Assembly (NCBI RefSeq): GCF_001807485.1
Contig: NZ_KV789168.1
Span: 300,745 to 364,744, forward strand
DNA length: 64,000 nt
Source of the DNA: Corynebacterium sp. HMSC08A12
GTDB taxonomy: Bacteria; Actinomycetota; Actinomycetes; Mycobacteriales; Mycobacteriaceae
Direction: 5' to 3'
Shown here: one piece after another, positions 28,377 to 37,166 of the stretch
Layout of the letters: every line of letters begins with the position of its first letter
Position numbering within the stretch: position 1 is the stretch's first letter
Position numbers and translations under genes: made by a program
Notes under the pieces: generated by a model
What the model was told of the DNA's origin: nothing
What the model saw: the letters and a program-made list of their open reading frames with translations, nothing else
The model's database searches: none

Positions 28377-29195
28377 CTATGCCTGGCCAACCTCGAAGCG
28401 CTTGAAGCCCTTCAGGGTCACGCCGGCCTCGTCCATAACCTGCTTAACAGACTTCTTGGACTCGGTGACGGACGGCTGGTCCAGCAGGCAAACGTCCTTG
28501 AAGTAGCCCTTCAGGCGACCCTCGATGATGTTCGGCAGAGCCTTCTCCGGCTTGCCTTCCTCGCGTGCGGTAGCCTCGGCGATCTCGCGCTCCTTAGCAA
28601 CGGTCTCAGCCGGGACCTCGTCGCTGCTCAGGTACTTAGCCTTCAGAGCGGCAACCTGCATAGCGGCTGCCTTTGCTGCGCCCTCGTCGTCGCCTTCGTA
28701 GGCAACCAGCACGCCAACTGCCGGCGGCAGGTCAGCGGAGCGGTGGTGCATGTAGACAGCGACCTTGTCGCCCTCGATGGTGGTGGCGCGCTTCAGCTCC
28801 AGCTTCTCGCCGATCTTTGCGGACAGCTGCTGCAGAGCGTCGACAGCCTTCTGGCCGTCAACCTCGACTGCCTCGAGCTCCTCGCGGGAGTTAGCCTTAA
28901 CCTCGGCTGCAGCGGCTGCGACCTTGTCGGCGAACTCGATGAACTCGGAGTTCTTGGCCACGAAGTCAGTCTCAGCGTTGACCTCGATCATGGTGTTACC
29001 GGAAACGGCGATCAGGCCCTCGGAGGCGGAGCGCTCTGCGCGCTTGCCAACGTCCTTGGCGCCCTTGATGCGCAGGATCTCGATGGCCTTGTCGAAGTCG
29101 CCAGCGGCTTCTTCCAGGGCCTTCTTGCAGTCCATCATGCCGGCGCCGGTGATCTCGCGGAGCTTCTTAACGTCTGCAGCGGTGTAGTTCGCCAT
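28377..29195 (-). CDS. tsf: Elongation factor Ts
   Basis: Nucleotide exchange factor for EF-Tu. The 272-residue protein starts with the UBA-like N domain ([24 protein letters not shown], beginning at residue 5), followed by [11 protein letters not shown] (about 75) and the coiled-coil core. The TDFVAKN motif contacts the EF-Tu site. A strong AAGGAGGAT lies 9-11 nt upstream of ATG 29195. It follows rpsB, with a long hairpin in the spacer. Confidence 0.97.
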   Translation of the reverse strand: MANYTAADVKKLREITGAGMMDCKKALEEAAGDFDKAIEILRIKGAKDVGKRAERSASEGLIAVSGNTMIEVNAETDFVAKNSEFIEFADKVAAAAAEVKANSREELEAVEVDGQKAVDALQQLSAKIGEKLELKRATTIEGDKVAVYMHHRSADLPPAVGVLVAYEGDDEGAAKAAAMQVAALKAKYLSSDEVPAETVAKEREIAEATAREEGKPEKALPNIIEGRLKGYFKDVCLLDQPSVTESKKSVKQVMDEAGVTLKGFKRFEVGQA

Positions 29196-29289
29196 GTGGG
29201 GCGATCCTCCTTCTGGTGGAAGTGTTCATAGTGGCTGAAATAACAGTTTCTAAATTCAGTCCTGTTTTCCAGCCTAGGTTACAAGTAAC

Positions 29290-29341
29290 GCCCACGCCCG
29301 TCGGACACGGGTCTGAAACTGTGTCCCATACGGGGGTGGGC
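29290..29341. other. Two-stage hairpin in the rpsB-tsf spacer
   Basis: An outer stem of 12 bp (29290-29301 with 29330-29341, one mismatch: GCCCACGCCCGT against ACGGGGGTGGGC) encloses an inner stem GGACAC/GTGTCC (303-308 and 321-326 of the 29 kb block). No T-run follows on the minus strand, so it looks more like an attenuator, processing site or mRNA-stability element than a full terminator. Confidence 0.6.
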
Positions 29342-29366
29342 GCTAAATCGCTAGCTCTAAAGCAGC

Positions 29367-30188
29367 TTATGCCTCGGTGTTGCCCTCGGCCTTTGCCTCA
29401 GCCTGAGCCTCTTCGGCGGGGGCCTCGGTCTTCTCAGCCTCAGCCGGTGCCTTGTCAGCGTCGCCGGCAGCTTCCTTGGCTGCAGCCTCCTGGCGCTCGG
29501 CGCGGGCCTGGCGGCCAGCCTCGACTGCGGAGGAGATGATACTGGTCAGCAGGTTTGCGGAGCGGATAGCGTCGTCGTTGCCCGGGATCGGGTAGTCGAC
29601 AACATCCGGGTCGCAGTTGGTGTCCAGGATTGCGACAACCGGGATGTTCAGCTTCTGTGCCTCGGAGACAGCGATGTGCTCCTTGTTGGTGTCGACGATC
29701 CACAGAGCGGACGGGGTCTTGGTCATGTCCGCGATGCCGCCGAGGACGCGCTCCAGCTTGTTGCGCTCGCGGGCCAGCATCAGAACTTCCTTCTTGGTGC
29801 GGCCCTTGTAGCCGTCCTCAGCTGCGTCCATTGCCTGCAGCTCCTTGAGGCGGTGCAGACGCTTAGCAACGGTCTGGAAGTTGGTCAGCATGCCGCCGAG
29901 CCAGCGGTGGTTGACGTAGGGCATGCCCACGCGCTCTGCCTCGTTGGCAACTGCTTCCTGGGCCTGCTTCTTGGTACCGACGTACAGGATGTTGCCGCCG
30001 TGGGCGACGGTCTCCTTGACGAACTCGTATGCCTCGTCGATGTAGGTCAGGGTCTGCTGCAGGTCGATGATGTAGATGCCGTTGCGGTCGGTGAAGATGA
30101 AGCGCTTCATCTTCGGGTTCCAACGGCGGGTCTGGTGACCGAAGTGGACACCAGCGTCCAGCAGCTCGCGCATAGTAACAACAGCCAT
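29367..30188 (-). CDS. rpsB: 30S ribosomal protein S2
   Basis: A 273-residue S2: [20 protein letters not shown] at the start, [11 protein letters not shown], the IIDLQQTL segment and [13 protein letters not shown] are all diagnostic. The C-terminus carries an Ala/Glu/Lys-rich tail of about 45 residues beyond the conserved core. ATG 30188 gives the family start. No Shine-Dalgarno sequence is near; TAAACT on the minus strand (30255-30260) is a candidate -10, with a leader of about 60 nt. Confidence 0.96.
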   Translation of the reverse strand: MAVVTMRELLDAGVHFGHQTRRWNPKMKRFIFTDRNGIYIIDLQQTLTYIDEAYEFVKETVAHGGNILYVGTKKQAQEAVANEAERVGMPYVNHRWLGGMLTNFQTVAKRLHRLKELQAMDAAEDGYKGRTKKEVLMLARERNKLERVLGGIADMTKTPSALWIVDTNKEHIAVSEAQKLNIPVVAILDTNCDPDVVDYPIPGNDDAIRSANLLTSIISSAVEAGRQARAERQEAAAKEAAGDADKAPAEAEKTEAPAEEAQAEAKAEGNTEA

Positions 30189-30598
30189 GGTGTTACAGGG
30201 GCGTATTTCTTCTAGCCAACCGCGTGGTCGGCGCCGCCCCTTCCTCGCTTTCAAAGTTTAGGGTTTGACGGTTTTCTTCACGATGCACTCGACACTCACT
30301 GTACGTGCGTGGCTTATGCACCATCCTGGCAGATAGTCCCCGGTGTAGCTGTGGCTCGCCATGTTCGCCCGCTTCTTCTATCGGGACCGTGCTGGTGAGC
30401 CATTAGGTGGGGTGCGAATATCTACGCGTAGTCAGTCGCCTTACTCCGCCTCTCGGTCTTCGCGAAACCGAGTGCACTCCCTTAGAACTTGTGTGTATCA
30501 AGAAAGTGCGACAGACGGATCCGGACATACTGCGCTTGCTACCCTACCCCCACTCACGCTGCCAAAACAAGTCCTATCGCCGCGCGTTGTGCCGTTTC

Positions 30599-30623
30599 TG
30601 TGGACAACTTTTAGTTATCCACA
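30599..30623. promoter_or_regulatory. Inverted pair of DnaA-box-like sites
   Basis: TGTGGACAA (30599-30607) and TTATCCACA (30615-30623) face each other across 7 nt. The second matches the consensus DnaA box; the first has one change. The pair can also form a hairpin followed by a T-rich stretch, so a terminator-like role is an alternative. Confidence 0.4.
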
Positions 30624-30640
30624 GCCTCGCCGGTTCGCCC

Positions 30641-30658
30641 TTTCTTTTTGGTGACGCC
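30641..30658 (-). repeat. Dispersed word GGCGTCACCAAAAAGAAA in a spacer
   Basis: Copy of the interspersed word lying in non-coding DNA 21 nt before the M23 gene, showing that the word is not just a by-product of Lys-rich coding sequence. Confidence 0.55.
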
Positions 30659-30678
30659 CCCACGCATCATCTGTAGCC

Positions 30679-31230
30679 ATGACCCCACGGCTATACCGCA
30701 CCATTTCCTTAACGCTTGCGCTGGTTCTCCTCTGGGTTGGCACCCCGCCTGCTCCCTTGCCAACTGCAAGTTCCCAACCCGATGCGCCCCGCATAGTCCG
30801 CTCCCATAGGTTGCCAACTGCCAAGGATGCGCAGGTAATCCGCGCTGCGGACATTCCCGATGCCGTGTGGGAACCGGGTCACCGGGGCGTGGACCTGCAG
30901 GCCTCTCCCGGTGAGGCGATCTTAGCCAGCCGGGGTGGCACCGTCGCCTTTGCAGGAGTCGTCGCTGGCACGCCGGTTGTCTCCATCAGCCACGCGGACG
31001 GTATCCGCACCACCTATGAGCCCGTCATGGCACGCGTGCGCGCCGGTCAAAAGGTGCGCCGAGGCGAGGTCATCGGCGTGCTGGCGGATGTCGCCAACTT
31101 GCCTGAGCATGCCCGGAAATCGCCGGGGCTATCCTGGGGCGCGCGATTCGAAGGCAAGGGGCGGGTGTACATCGACCCGATGACGCTTCTCGGTTCCGTG
31201 CGGGTCAGGCTCTGGGATGTGCCTGGTTAA
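30679..31230 (+). CDS. Secreted M23 (LytM-like) protein, probably degenerate
   Basis: A 183-residue exported protein: signal peptide with basic start and hydrophobic core (residues 1-30), then an M23/peptidase_M23 domain. The first zinc motif is present (GHRGVDLQ, His and Asp), but the expected second His is replaced: LSWGARFEGKGRVYIDP has Ser where LytM-type homologues have LHWGAR. Peptidoglycan endopeptidase activity is therefore doubtful; a binding or activator role is possible. No Shine-Dalgarno sequence. The 3' end overlaps xerC by 26 nt on the other strand. Confidence 0.78.
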   Translation: MTPRLYRTISLTLALVLLWVGTPPAPLPTASSQPDAPRIVRSHRLPTAKDAQVIRAADIPDAVWEPGHRGVDLQASPGEAILASRGGTVAFAGVVAGTPVVSISHADGIRTTYEPVMARVRAGQKVRRGEVIGVLADVANLPEHARKSPGLSWGARFEGKGRVYIDPMTLLGSVRVRLWDVPG

Positions 31231-32113
31231 AGACGGCCTTCAGGCGCTCGGTGCCGACGTGGGTATAGATCTGCGTGGTGGACATGTTCGAGTGGCCAAG
31301 GAGCTCCTGCACCACGCGGAGGTCCGCCCCACCCTCCAGGATCGCTGTGGCCGCGGAGTGCCGCAGCCCGTGGGGAGACAGGCGCGGGCCGGGGCCAGCC
31401 TGGGTTACGCGATTCACCACGGTGCGCACCTGGCGGGGATCGATGCGCTTGCCGCGCACGCCCACGAAAAGAGCCGGGGTTCCCTTGGCCATGTCGCCTC
31501 GCACCTCGAGCCATTTCTCCAGGGCCGTCACCACGGTGGCCCCAAAGGGGACCACGCGGGTCTTGCTACCCTTACCCGTCACGCGGAGGAGGCGGTTGGA
31601 AAAGTCCACGTCGTCCACATCGCAGCCGGTCAGCTCGGAAACGCGGATGCCGGTGGCGTACAGCAACTCAACCATGGCCCAGTCGCGGATGGCGCTGGGC
31701 GTGGATGCATCGGCCTCGGGCTGCAGGCCGTTGAGCATGTCGGTGGCCTGATCGGCGCGCAGCACGCGCGGCAGCGTGCGCTGCGGCTTCGGAGCCTTCA
31801 GTGCGGCGACCGGGTTGGCCTGCACGAAGCCGCGGTGGGCAAGAAAGGCTCCGAAGCCGCGCATGCTCGAGGCCAGCCGGGAGAGGCTGGCCCGGCTGGC
31901 GCCGTTATCCACCGCCCAGCCCAGCACGTCGCGGGCGCGGTCCAGGTCGAACTCCTCGATGCGCTCTAAGCCTTCCAGCGCGCTGTCGAGATCCCGTCGG
32001 TAGGCGCGGATCGTGTTCTCGGAGCGCCCGACCACGTGGCGCAGGTGCTGTTCGTAGTCGTCCAGCGCAGACCACAGCGGCGCCGTGGTGCCAGTGGGAC
32101 GAGAGTTACTCAT
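31205..32113 (-). CDS. xerC: Tyrosine recombinase XerC
   Basis: Resolves chromosome dimers at dif with XerD. The 302-residue protein has an N-terminal core-binding SAM-like domain (about 15-100) and a catalytic domain with the Arg in YATGIRVSEL, Lys in GKGSKTR, HGLRHSAAT (His, Arg), LGHSN and the nucleophile Tyr in TQIYTHVG. TAGATT on the minus strand (32120-32125) is 6 nt before ATG, suggesting a leaderless transcript separate from dprA. The position between rpsB and dprA is conserved in Actinobacteria. Confidence 0.93.
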   Translation of the reverse strand: MSNSRPTGTTAPLWSALDDYEQHLRHVVGRSENTIRAYRRDLDSALEGLERIEEFDLDRARDVLGWAVDNGASRASLSRLASSMRGFGAFLAHRGFVQANPVAALKAPKPQRTLPRVLRADQATDMLNGLQPEADASTPSAIRDWAMVELLYATGIRVSELTGCDVDDVDFSNRLLRVTGKGSKTRVVPFGATVVTALEKWLEVRGDMAKGTPALFVGVRGKRIDPRQVRTVVNRVTQAGPGPRLSPHGLRHSAATAILEGGADLRVVQELLGHSNMSTTQIYTHVGTERLKAVFNQAHPRA

Positions 32114-32119
32114 GTGACC

Positions 32120-32125
32120 AATCTA
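32120..32125 (-). promoter_or_regulatory. Candidate -10 element of xerC (leaderless spacing)
   Basis: TAGATT on the minus strand, 6 nt before the ATG at 32113 and just after the dprA stop codon. Confidence 0.4.
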
Positions 32126-32130
32126 GCCGG

Positions 32131-33321
32131 TCACTCGACCCTAATCCAGCGATCCGCCTCCCTCCGGAGCCTGCCCATGGCCTCCAGGTCTCGCAAGCAG
32201 CGGATCACCGTGCGGGCGGGCAAACCGGTGGCTTCCACCAGTTGCGGCAGTCTGCCTTCGGGGCCTTTGCCGCTCGGCAAGGCTGCGGCGTCAATAATGG
32301 CGAGGTGCTCCCAGCTAGGTAGGAACGAGCGATCCTCTTGGCCCAGCCCCAGCGCCATCTGCTCGCCGAGAGGGGTGAGCTCCTCGATCAAGTCACGGGC
32401 GCTGACGGCCAGCGTGGCGCGGGCGGTGCGAATGCGATCGAGGCACCCAAGGGAGGCGTGGGAGGTCACGGGGCCGGGGACGGCAAAGGTAGGCTTCACG
32501 AAGGCCTCAGCCCAGTTCAGGGTGTTGAGGGCTCCGCTGCGCTGCGGGGCCTCCACCACCAGGGTCGCCTGTCCGAGCGCCGCCGCCAGGCGGTTGCGGG
32601 TGAGGAAGCGATGGCGGGCCGGCGGAGTGCCCGGTGGATACTCGCTGATAAGCATTCCGCCGGCGGCGACTATCTGCTCAAACAGATCCCCATGCGCCTT
32701 GGGGTAGGAGACGTCGAGCCCGCAGGCCATGACCACAATCGTGGGCATCTTGGAATCGAGGGCCGCGCGGTGGGCGATAGCATCGATGCCGATCGCACCC
32801 CCGGAGATCAGGCTAAAGCCCGCGTCCGCCAGGTCTCCTGCGAAGGACCGGGTAACCTGCTCGCCGTAACGTGTGGCGGCACGGGTGCCCACGACCGTAA
32901 CCGAGCGGCGCACCAACGCATCCAGCCGCGTGTCTCCGCGTACCCACAGGGCGAAAGGTGCGGCCGCCTGGCCGCGGACGGAGGAATCGTGATCCGCACC
33001 CGATTCGGCCATGCGGACGAAACTGGCGGTCAGTTCGCTCGGCCACTCGTCGTCCTCCGGGGTGACCAACCGCCAGCCGCGGGCGATGGCCAGCTCCGCG
33101 TCGCGGGTGGGGTCCTGCTCGTAGCGCTGCGAGGTCGAGTCCGCCAGCGCGCCCGGCAGCTTCCCTCCCCGGCGCGCCAGGGCTTCTGCTACGGATCGCA
33201 CGTCCGCGGGGCCGAGCTGCTCCCAACCGTTGGGCCACAGCATGTCCAACACGTCGAGGCGCGATGCCTCTATGACCCGGCGCACGTAGACCCACTCCAA
33301 AAAATTTTCCTGGGTCGTCAT
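32131..33321 (-). CDS. dprA: DNA-processing protein DprA
   Basis: A 396-residue protein that in competent bacteria loads RecA on incoming single-stranded DNA. The Rossmann-like core has VVGTRAATRYGEQ (near 145), LISGGAIGIDAIAHRAAL (near 173), VVMACGLDVSYPKAH and LISEYPPGTPPARHRFLTRNR, all typical. A C-terminal winged-helix part follows. The ATG overlaps comM by 4 nt. The ORF starts with AAAAAATTTT-containing codons (33299-33308). It forms a yraN-comM-dprA unit; natural competence in this organism cannot be inferred from these genes alone. Confidence 0.94.
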   Translation of the reverse strand: MTTQENFLEWVYVRRVIEASRLDVLDMLWPNGWEQLGPADVRSVAEALARRGGKLPGALADSTSQRYEQDPTRDAELAIARGWRLVTPEDDEWPSELTASFVRMAESGADHDSSVRGQAAAPFALWVRGDTRLDALVRRSVTVVGTRAATRYGEQVTRSFAGDLADAGFSLISGGAIGIDAIAHRAALDSKMPTIVVMACGLDVSYPKAHGDLFEQIVAAGGMLISEYPPGTPPARHRFLTRNRLAAALGQATLVVEAPQRSGALNTLNWAEAFVKPTFAVPGPVTSHASLGCLDRIRTARATLAVSARDLIEELTPLGEQMALGLGQEDRSFLPSWEHLAIIDAAALPSGKGPEGRLPQLVEATGLPARTVIRCLRDLEAMGRLRREADRWIRVE

Positions 33322-34859
33322 CGCTGTACCTCCGCCAATTCCCTATCCGCTCCGAAGAATTCCACCGCGTCGCTGATGTGCCCCAGGTGCGGGGCGGATG
33401 CCCGGTCGAGATCCGCGAGAGTCCAGGCGACACGGATGGTTCGGTCCACTCCCCGCTGCGTGATCGTGCCGGTGCGCAGCATGTCCTCCAGCAGCACGGC
33501 GCCGGAATCGTCCACGCCTACCTGCCGCAAAATTTTTCCGGGCACCAGCGCGTTGCTGGCGGTACCCCACCGCCGGCGGGCGCGGTCCCTGGCCTCGGCC
33601 ACCCTTTCGGCCACGGCGGCGCTAGTCTCCCCCGGACTGCTAAGCGCTTCAATCTGCGGCCTGCCCGTGGTGGTGGCGAACACATCCACCCGGTCGCGCA
33701 GCGGGCCGGATAGCTTCGCCTGATACCGCAGCCGCGCCCCCGATGGGCACGTGCAGTCAATCGGCAGCTCCGCGCCACACGGGCAGGGGTTGGCGGCCAT
33801 CACCAGTTGAAAGTCGGCGGGGAAGCTGGAGATCCGATTCGCCCGCATGAGCTCCACGCGGCGCAGCTCCATGGGTACGCGCAGGCACTCCAGGCTATCC
33901 CGGCGCGCCTCGCTGACCTCGTCGATAAACAGCACTCCGTGGTGGGCCAGGCTCACGGCCCCGGGCACGGGAACGCGCCCGCCGCCGATGAGTGCAGCCG
34001 GGGTCACGTTGTGGTGCGGGGCGATGAACGGCCGCTGCCCCGCGAGCACCTCCGGCAGGCTCCCCTTCACCCCCGCCAGGGAGTGCACGCTCGCGGCCTC
34101 CACCCGCTCGGTATCGGTCATGGGCGGGAGTATCCCCGGCAGGCGTTCGGCCAGCATTGATTTGCCGCTGCCCGGCGGCCCCGTCAGCATCAGGTTGTGT
34201 CCCCCGGCCGCGGCCACCTCCACCGCCCGACGGGCGGCGGGCTGGCCCACGACCTCCGCCAGGTCCCCCACTGGGCGGGGCGGGACGTACTCCCTCGGGC
34301 ACGCCTCTCGCAGCTCTCCCCCGCGCAGCCAGTCGATGACCGTACCCAGGTTCGGGGCCACCAGCACACTCACACCCCCATCGCTCGCTGCCGCTGCCTG
34401 CGCAGCCTCGGCTGCCTCGCTTTCGTTTCCCACGGGCACCACGACAGTGGAAAAGCCCTCCATTGCCGCGGCCAACACCAGCGCGAACACTCCCTGCACC
34501 GGGCGGATTTGCCCGTCCAACCCCAGCTCCCCCACCAGGATCGTCTGGGCTAGTCGCCCTGCCCCCAGCGCGTCGTCCGCCACCGCGGAAAGCATCGCGC
34601 ACACCATCGCCAGGTCGTAGCCCGCCCCCTGCTTCGGCAGCCCAGCGGGCGATAGGCTCATCACGGTCCGCGACCCCGGCCACCCCACGCCGGAGTTCTT
34701 GAGCGCCGACCGGATGCGGTCCTTCGCCTGCACCACCGCGGTATCCCCCATGCCCACGATTGATATTCCGGGCAGCCCCCTGCTCACGTCGCACTCGACG
34801 GTGATCACGGTCCGCCTGGTCCCCTCCAGCGCTATCGACTGCGCATGCCCCACGGCCAT
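33318..34859 (-). CDS. comM: Mg-chelatase-like AAA+ ATPase (ComM/YifB)
   Basis: A 513-residue protein. The N-terminal Lon-like/ChlI domain (1-170) is followed by an AAA+ module with Walker A GPPGSGKSMLAERLPG (near 227) and Walker B LFIDEVSE, then a zinc-ribbon-like NPCPCGAELPIDCTC and a C-terminal Mg-chelatase domain. ComM homologues promote branch migration during transformation. The end overlaps the dprA start (ATGA). AAAATTTTT at 33529-33537 is inside the gene. Confidence 0.93.
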   Translation of the reverse strand: MAVGHAQSIALEGTRRTVITVECDVSRGLPGISIVGMGDTAVVQAKDRIRSALKNSGVGWPGSRTVMSLSPAGLPKQGAGYDLAMVCAMLSAVADDALGAGRLAQTILVGELGLDGQIRPVQGVFALVLAAAMEGFSTVVVPVGNESEAAEAAQAAAASDGGVSVLVAPNLGTVIDWLRGGELREACPREYVPPRPVGDLAEVVGQPAARRAVEVAAAGGHNLMLTGPPGSGKSMLAERLPGILPPMTDTERVEAASVHSLAGVKGSLPEVLAGQRPFIAPHHNVTPAALIGGGRVPVPGAVSLAHHGVLFIDEVSEARRDSLECLRVPMELRRVELMRANRISSFPADFQLVMAANPCPCGAELPIDCTCPSGARLRYQAKLSGPLRDRVDVFATTTGRPQIEALSSPGETSAAVAERVAEARDRARRRWGTASNALVPGKILRQVGVDDSGAVLLEDMLRTGTITQRGVDRTIRVAWTLADLDRASAPHLGHISDAVEFFGADRELAEVQR

Positions 34860-34862
34860 CGA

Positions 34863-35225
34863 TCACCACACCCCCTCGACGTGCTCGCGCACCCCGTCCG
34901 GTCCGACGTCGATCACGTCCACGCGCAGTCCCCCGGAAAACTGCACCCCCTCGCGGTTCTGTTCCAGCCATAGCCCGGCCAGCGTGCGAATCCGCCTGAG
35001 CTTCCGCGGCCCCACCGCCGCCACTCCGCCCCCGTCGGAGTCCGAGGCGCGATACTTTACCTCGATGAAAGCCAGGTCGTCCTCGGGCGTCCGCGCCACC
35101 AAGTCCAGCTCCCCATAGCGGGTATAGAAGTTGCGGTCCAGCACCTCATACCCCGCCCGCTGCAGATACTCAGCCGCCAGGTCCTCCCCCAGGTTTCCCA
35201 CTGCTCGCTTGTTCGCCGCCGTCAC
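34863..35225 (-). CDS. yraN: YraN/UPF0102 family nuclease-like protein
   Basis: A 120-residue protein with the restriction-endonuclease-like fold: [23 protein letters not shown], then GELDLVA and FIEVKYR, giving the E-x-D-x-ExK pattern. Its function is unknown but it is usually next to comM and rnhB. GTG 35225 is preferred (GGGGAGG about 7 nt upstream); an upstream start at 35285 would add 20 residues. The next gene, comM, begins 3 nt after its stop codon. Confidence 0.88.
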   Translation of the reverse strand: MTAANKRAVGNLGEDLAAEYLQRAGYEVLDRNFYTRYGELDLVARTPEDDLAFIEVKYRASDSDGGGVAAVGPRKLRRIRTLAGLWLEQNREGVQFSGGLRVDVIDVGPDGVREHVEGVW

Positions 35226-35312
35226 TAGTCGCCCTCCCCTTTTCGTGATCCGGCACCGGTCCTTCACGCCCGGCACCTGGTTCACAAGTGTGGGGCATCA
35301 TCCCCGTGGGGT

Positions 35313-35329
35313 GGCGTCATAAAAAGAAA
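35313..35329 (+). repeat. Loose copy of the dispersed word in a spacer
   Basis: GGCGTCATAAAAAGAAA, non-coding, between yraN and the DUF2469 terminator. It differs from the consensus in the 2-3 nt linker. Confidence 0.35.
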
Positions 35330-35342
35330 CAGAGACAACAAA

Positions 35343-35373
35343 AGCCCAGGGGGCTGTGGATAACCCCTGGGCT
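35343..35373 (-). terminator. Terminator of the rnhB-DUF2469 unit, DnaA-box-like loop
   Basis: A perfect 10-bp stem, AGCCCAGGGG (35343-35352) with CCCCTGGGCT (35364-35373). On the minus strand a T-rich stretch follows. The 11-nt loop contains TGTGGATAA (35355-35363), a perfect complement of the DnaA box TTATCCACA; TGTGAATAA lies just beyond (35373-35381). Confidence 0.8.
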
Positions 35374-35396
35374 GTGAATAAGAGGAAAGGTGCAGG

Positions 35397-35702
35397 TCAG
35401 TCGGGCAGCTGCAGCTCGGGCTTGTCGAGCTCCTCGATGTTTACGTCCTTGTAGGTGATTACGCGCACGTAGCGGACGAAGCGGGCGGGGCGGTACATGT
35501 CCCACACCCAGGCATCAGACATGCGAACTTCGTAGTAGACCTCCCCGCCGGAGTTGCGCGGGATCAACTCGACGGCGTTGGCCAGGTAAAAGCGGCGCTC
35601 GGTCTCCACAACGTAGGAAAACTGGCTGACCACGTCGCGGTACTCGCGGTACATCGACAGCTCGACGTTTGCCTCGTAGTCGTCTAGTTCCTCAGCGCTC
35701 AC
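35397..35702 (-). CDS. DUF2469 family protein
   Basis: A 101-residue, very conserved actinobacterial protein of unknown role, normally between rnhB and yraN. Recognised by LSMYREYRDVVSQFSYVVET, RRFYLANAVELIPRN and AWVWDMYRPARFVRYV. GTG 35702 matches the family start (VSAEELDDYE) and lies 4 nt after the rnhB stop; GAGGG precedes it inside rnhB. Confidence 0.88.
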   Translation of the reverse strand: MSAEELDDYEANVELSMYREYRDVVSQFSYVVETERRFYLANAVELIPRNSGGEVYYEVRMSDAWVWDMYRPARFVRYVRVITYKDVNIEELDKPELQLPD

Positions 35703-35706
35703 GGAC

Positions 35707-36333
35707 TTACCCTCGATCCTTCCCTTTAAGCCACTGCTGGTGCGCAGCGGCCACGTTCTTGTAACTGTAACGGTGATAAGGGGTGCCACCATGTAGGCTC
35801 ACCGCAGTCATGTGCGCCTTGGTGCCATAGCCCTTGTGACTAGCCAAACCATACCCCGGGAACTCCTCGTCGAGCGTTCGCAACACTCGATCCCTGGAAA
35901 CCTTTGCCAGCACACTTGCCGCGCTAATGCACTTGGCCATCTGGTCGCCCTTCACCACGGGCAGGTGCGGCATGGGCAGGCCGGGGACCTTCACCGCATC
36001 CGTCAGCACGTATCCGGGCTGCACCTCCAAAGCGGCCACGGCACGCCGCATGCCCGAGACGTTCGCGTGCTGGATGCCGAAGCGGTCGATATCTTCGGCG
36101 CTGATGTGAATGATCGAGTAGGAAACGGCGACGTCGCGGATGACGTCATACAGCCGTTCGCGGGTCTTCTCCGTGAGCTTCTTCGAGTCGGTCAGGCGGT
36201 CCAGCCCGGCCTCGTCCAGGTCGGCAGGCAGGATGCACGCCGCAATCGAGATCGGCCCGCAGCACGCGCCGCGCCCGGCCTCGTCCACTCCCGCGACAGG
36301 CCCCAGCCCCGCGGCCTCTAGCTCGCGTTCCAT
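35707..36333 (-). CDS. rnhB: Ribonuclease HII
   Basis: Cuts RNA in RNA-DNA hybrids and removes misincorporated ribonucleotides. The 208-residue protein has [15 protein letters not shown] (catalytic Asp-Glu, near 16-30), [13 protein letters not shown], and the later [17 protein letters not shown] and [14 protein letters not shown] motifs. The ATG directly follows the lepB stop codon (TAGATG), so translation is coupled. Confidence 0.95.
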   Translation of the reverse strand: MERELEAAGLGPVAGVDEAGRGACCGPISIAACILPADLDEAGLDRLTDSKKLTEKTRERLYDVIRDVAVSYSIIHISAEDIDRFGIQHANVSGMRRAVAALEVQPGYVLTDAVKVPGLPMPHLPVVKGDQMAKCISAASVLAKVSRDRVLRTLDEEFPGYGLASHKGYGTKAHMTAVSLHGGTPYHRYSYKNVAAAHQQWLKGKDRG

Positions 36334-37131
36334 CTAGCCCTGGATGGGCAGGGCGTCCACGCCACCAATGCGGCTGAACGGCAGCAGGATGGACTCGACC
36401 TCGCCGACGATGTTCTCCACCGGGATGGTGCCCTGGTGCTCGTCGCCCATGTGCGCGCGGGAGTCCAGCGAGTTGGTGCGATTGTCGCCCATCACCCAGA
36501 CAGCGTCGTCCGGCACGGTGACAGGTCCGAAGTAGTCGCCCTGGCACTCCTTGGAGCCCGTGGTCGGGTCGATCGGGTTCGCCGGTGGGTTCATCGTGTA
36601 GGAATCGTCGACCTTCTTGCCGTTGACCATGATGCCCGGGTCGCCCTCCTGGCACTGCACGGTCTGCCCACCGGTGGCGATCACGCGCTTGACCAGGGTG
36701 TTTTCGTCCGGCGCGACGATGCCGATAGTGGCGCCAAGGTTCTGCAGCCCGCGCACCACGTCGTTGGAGCTGCGGCGGGAGGTGTATTCCTCGTTCCAAG
36801 ACTCAGTTCCGACGAAAACGACGACATCGCCCGGGTCGGGCATCTTGTCGCCGCGGTAGGCCAACTTGTTCACGAAGATGCGGTCGGGTGTGCAGCCCAC
36901 GCAGCCGTGCAGCGTCGGCTCCATAGACTCGGAAGGAATCAGGTACATGCGGCCCACAAAGTTATTGAAAGCGCCCAGCACCAGCATCGTCACCAGGATG
37001 ATGATCGGCATCTCGACCCACCAAGGGTAGGTCTTCTTCTCCTTCTTCTTTTTTGGTGACGCCCCCTGCTCCGGCTGCGCTGCAGCCTCATCGGGCACGT
37101 TAGGGTCGTTGGGTTCCTGTCGATGAGTCAC
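36334..37131 (-). CDS. lepB: Signal peptidase I
   Basis: Membrane protease that removes signal peptides from exported proteins. The 265-residue protein has a Lys-rich cytoplasmic N-terminus, one TM helix (about 38-57), catalytic Ser in MYLIPSESMEPTLHG, the Lys in TLVKRVIATGG, and WVMGDNRTNSLDSR. GTG 37131 is chosen because TATCCT on the minus strand is 8 nt upstream (leaderless). The N-terminal tail GASPKKKKEKK is encoded by a copy of the dispersed word. rnhB follows directly. Confidence 0.94.
   Translation of the reverse strand: MTHRQEPNDPNVPDEAAAQPEQGASPKKKKEKKTYPWWVEMPIIILVTMLVLGAFNNFVGRMYLIPSESMEPTLHGCVGCTPDRIFVNKLAYRGDKMPDPGDVVVFVGTESWNEEYTSRRSSNDVVRGLQNLGATIGIVAPDENTLVKRVIATGGQTVQCQEGDPGIMVNGKKVDDSYTMNPPANPIDPTTGSKECQGDYFGPVTVPDDAVWVMGDNRTNSLDSRAHMGDEHQGTIPVENIVGEVESILLPFSRIGGVDALPIQG
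37046..37063 (-). repeat. Dispersed word GGCGTCACCAAAAAAGAA in lepB
   Basis: Exact 18-nt match to the copy at 25714-25731. It encodes the SPKKK stretch of the lepB cytoplasmic tail. Confidence 0.55.
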
Positions 37132-37139
37132 AAAGAACG

Positions 37140-37145
37140 AGGATA
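37140..37145 (-). promoter_or_regulatory. Candidate -10 element of lepB (leaderless spacing)
   Basis: TATCCT on the minus strand, 8 nt before GTG 37131, downstream of the rplS terminator. It supports separate transcription of lepB-rnhB-DUF2469. Confidence 0.45.
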
Positions 37146-37166
37146 CCAGTGGGGCGAACAGCAAAA

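Larger units (their letters stand above)
30189..30678. other. Long non-coding spacer upstream of rpsB and the M23 gene
   Basis: A 490-bp divergent spacer with no credible gene. It holds the probable rpsB -10 hexamer (TAAACT, minus, 30255-30260), an inverted pair of DnaA-box-like 9-mers (30599-30623) and a copy of the dispersed word (30641-30658). Short open frames at 30361-30654 and 30407-30676 lack ribosome sites and recognisable sequence. Confidence 0.6.

Noticed and set aside
30361-30676. Two short plus-strand frames in the rpsB-M23 spacer
   Set aside because: No ribosome site, unlike codon use, and they cross the DnaA-box pair and repeat copy; treated as non-coding.
30611-30854. Minus-strand small frames containing GVTKKKG and GRHQKE
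   Set aside because: The Lys-rich ends come only from the dispersed word; the rest is the complement of the M23 signal peptide region.
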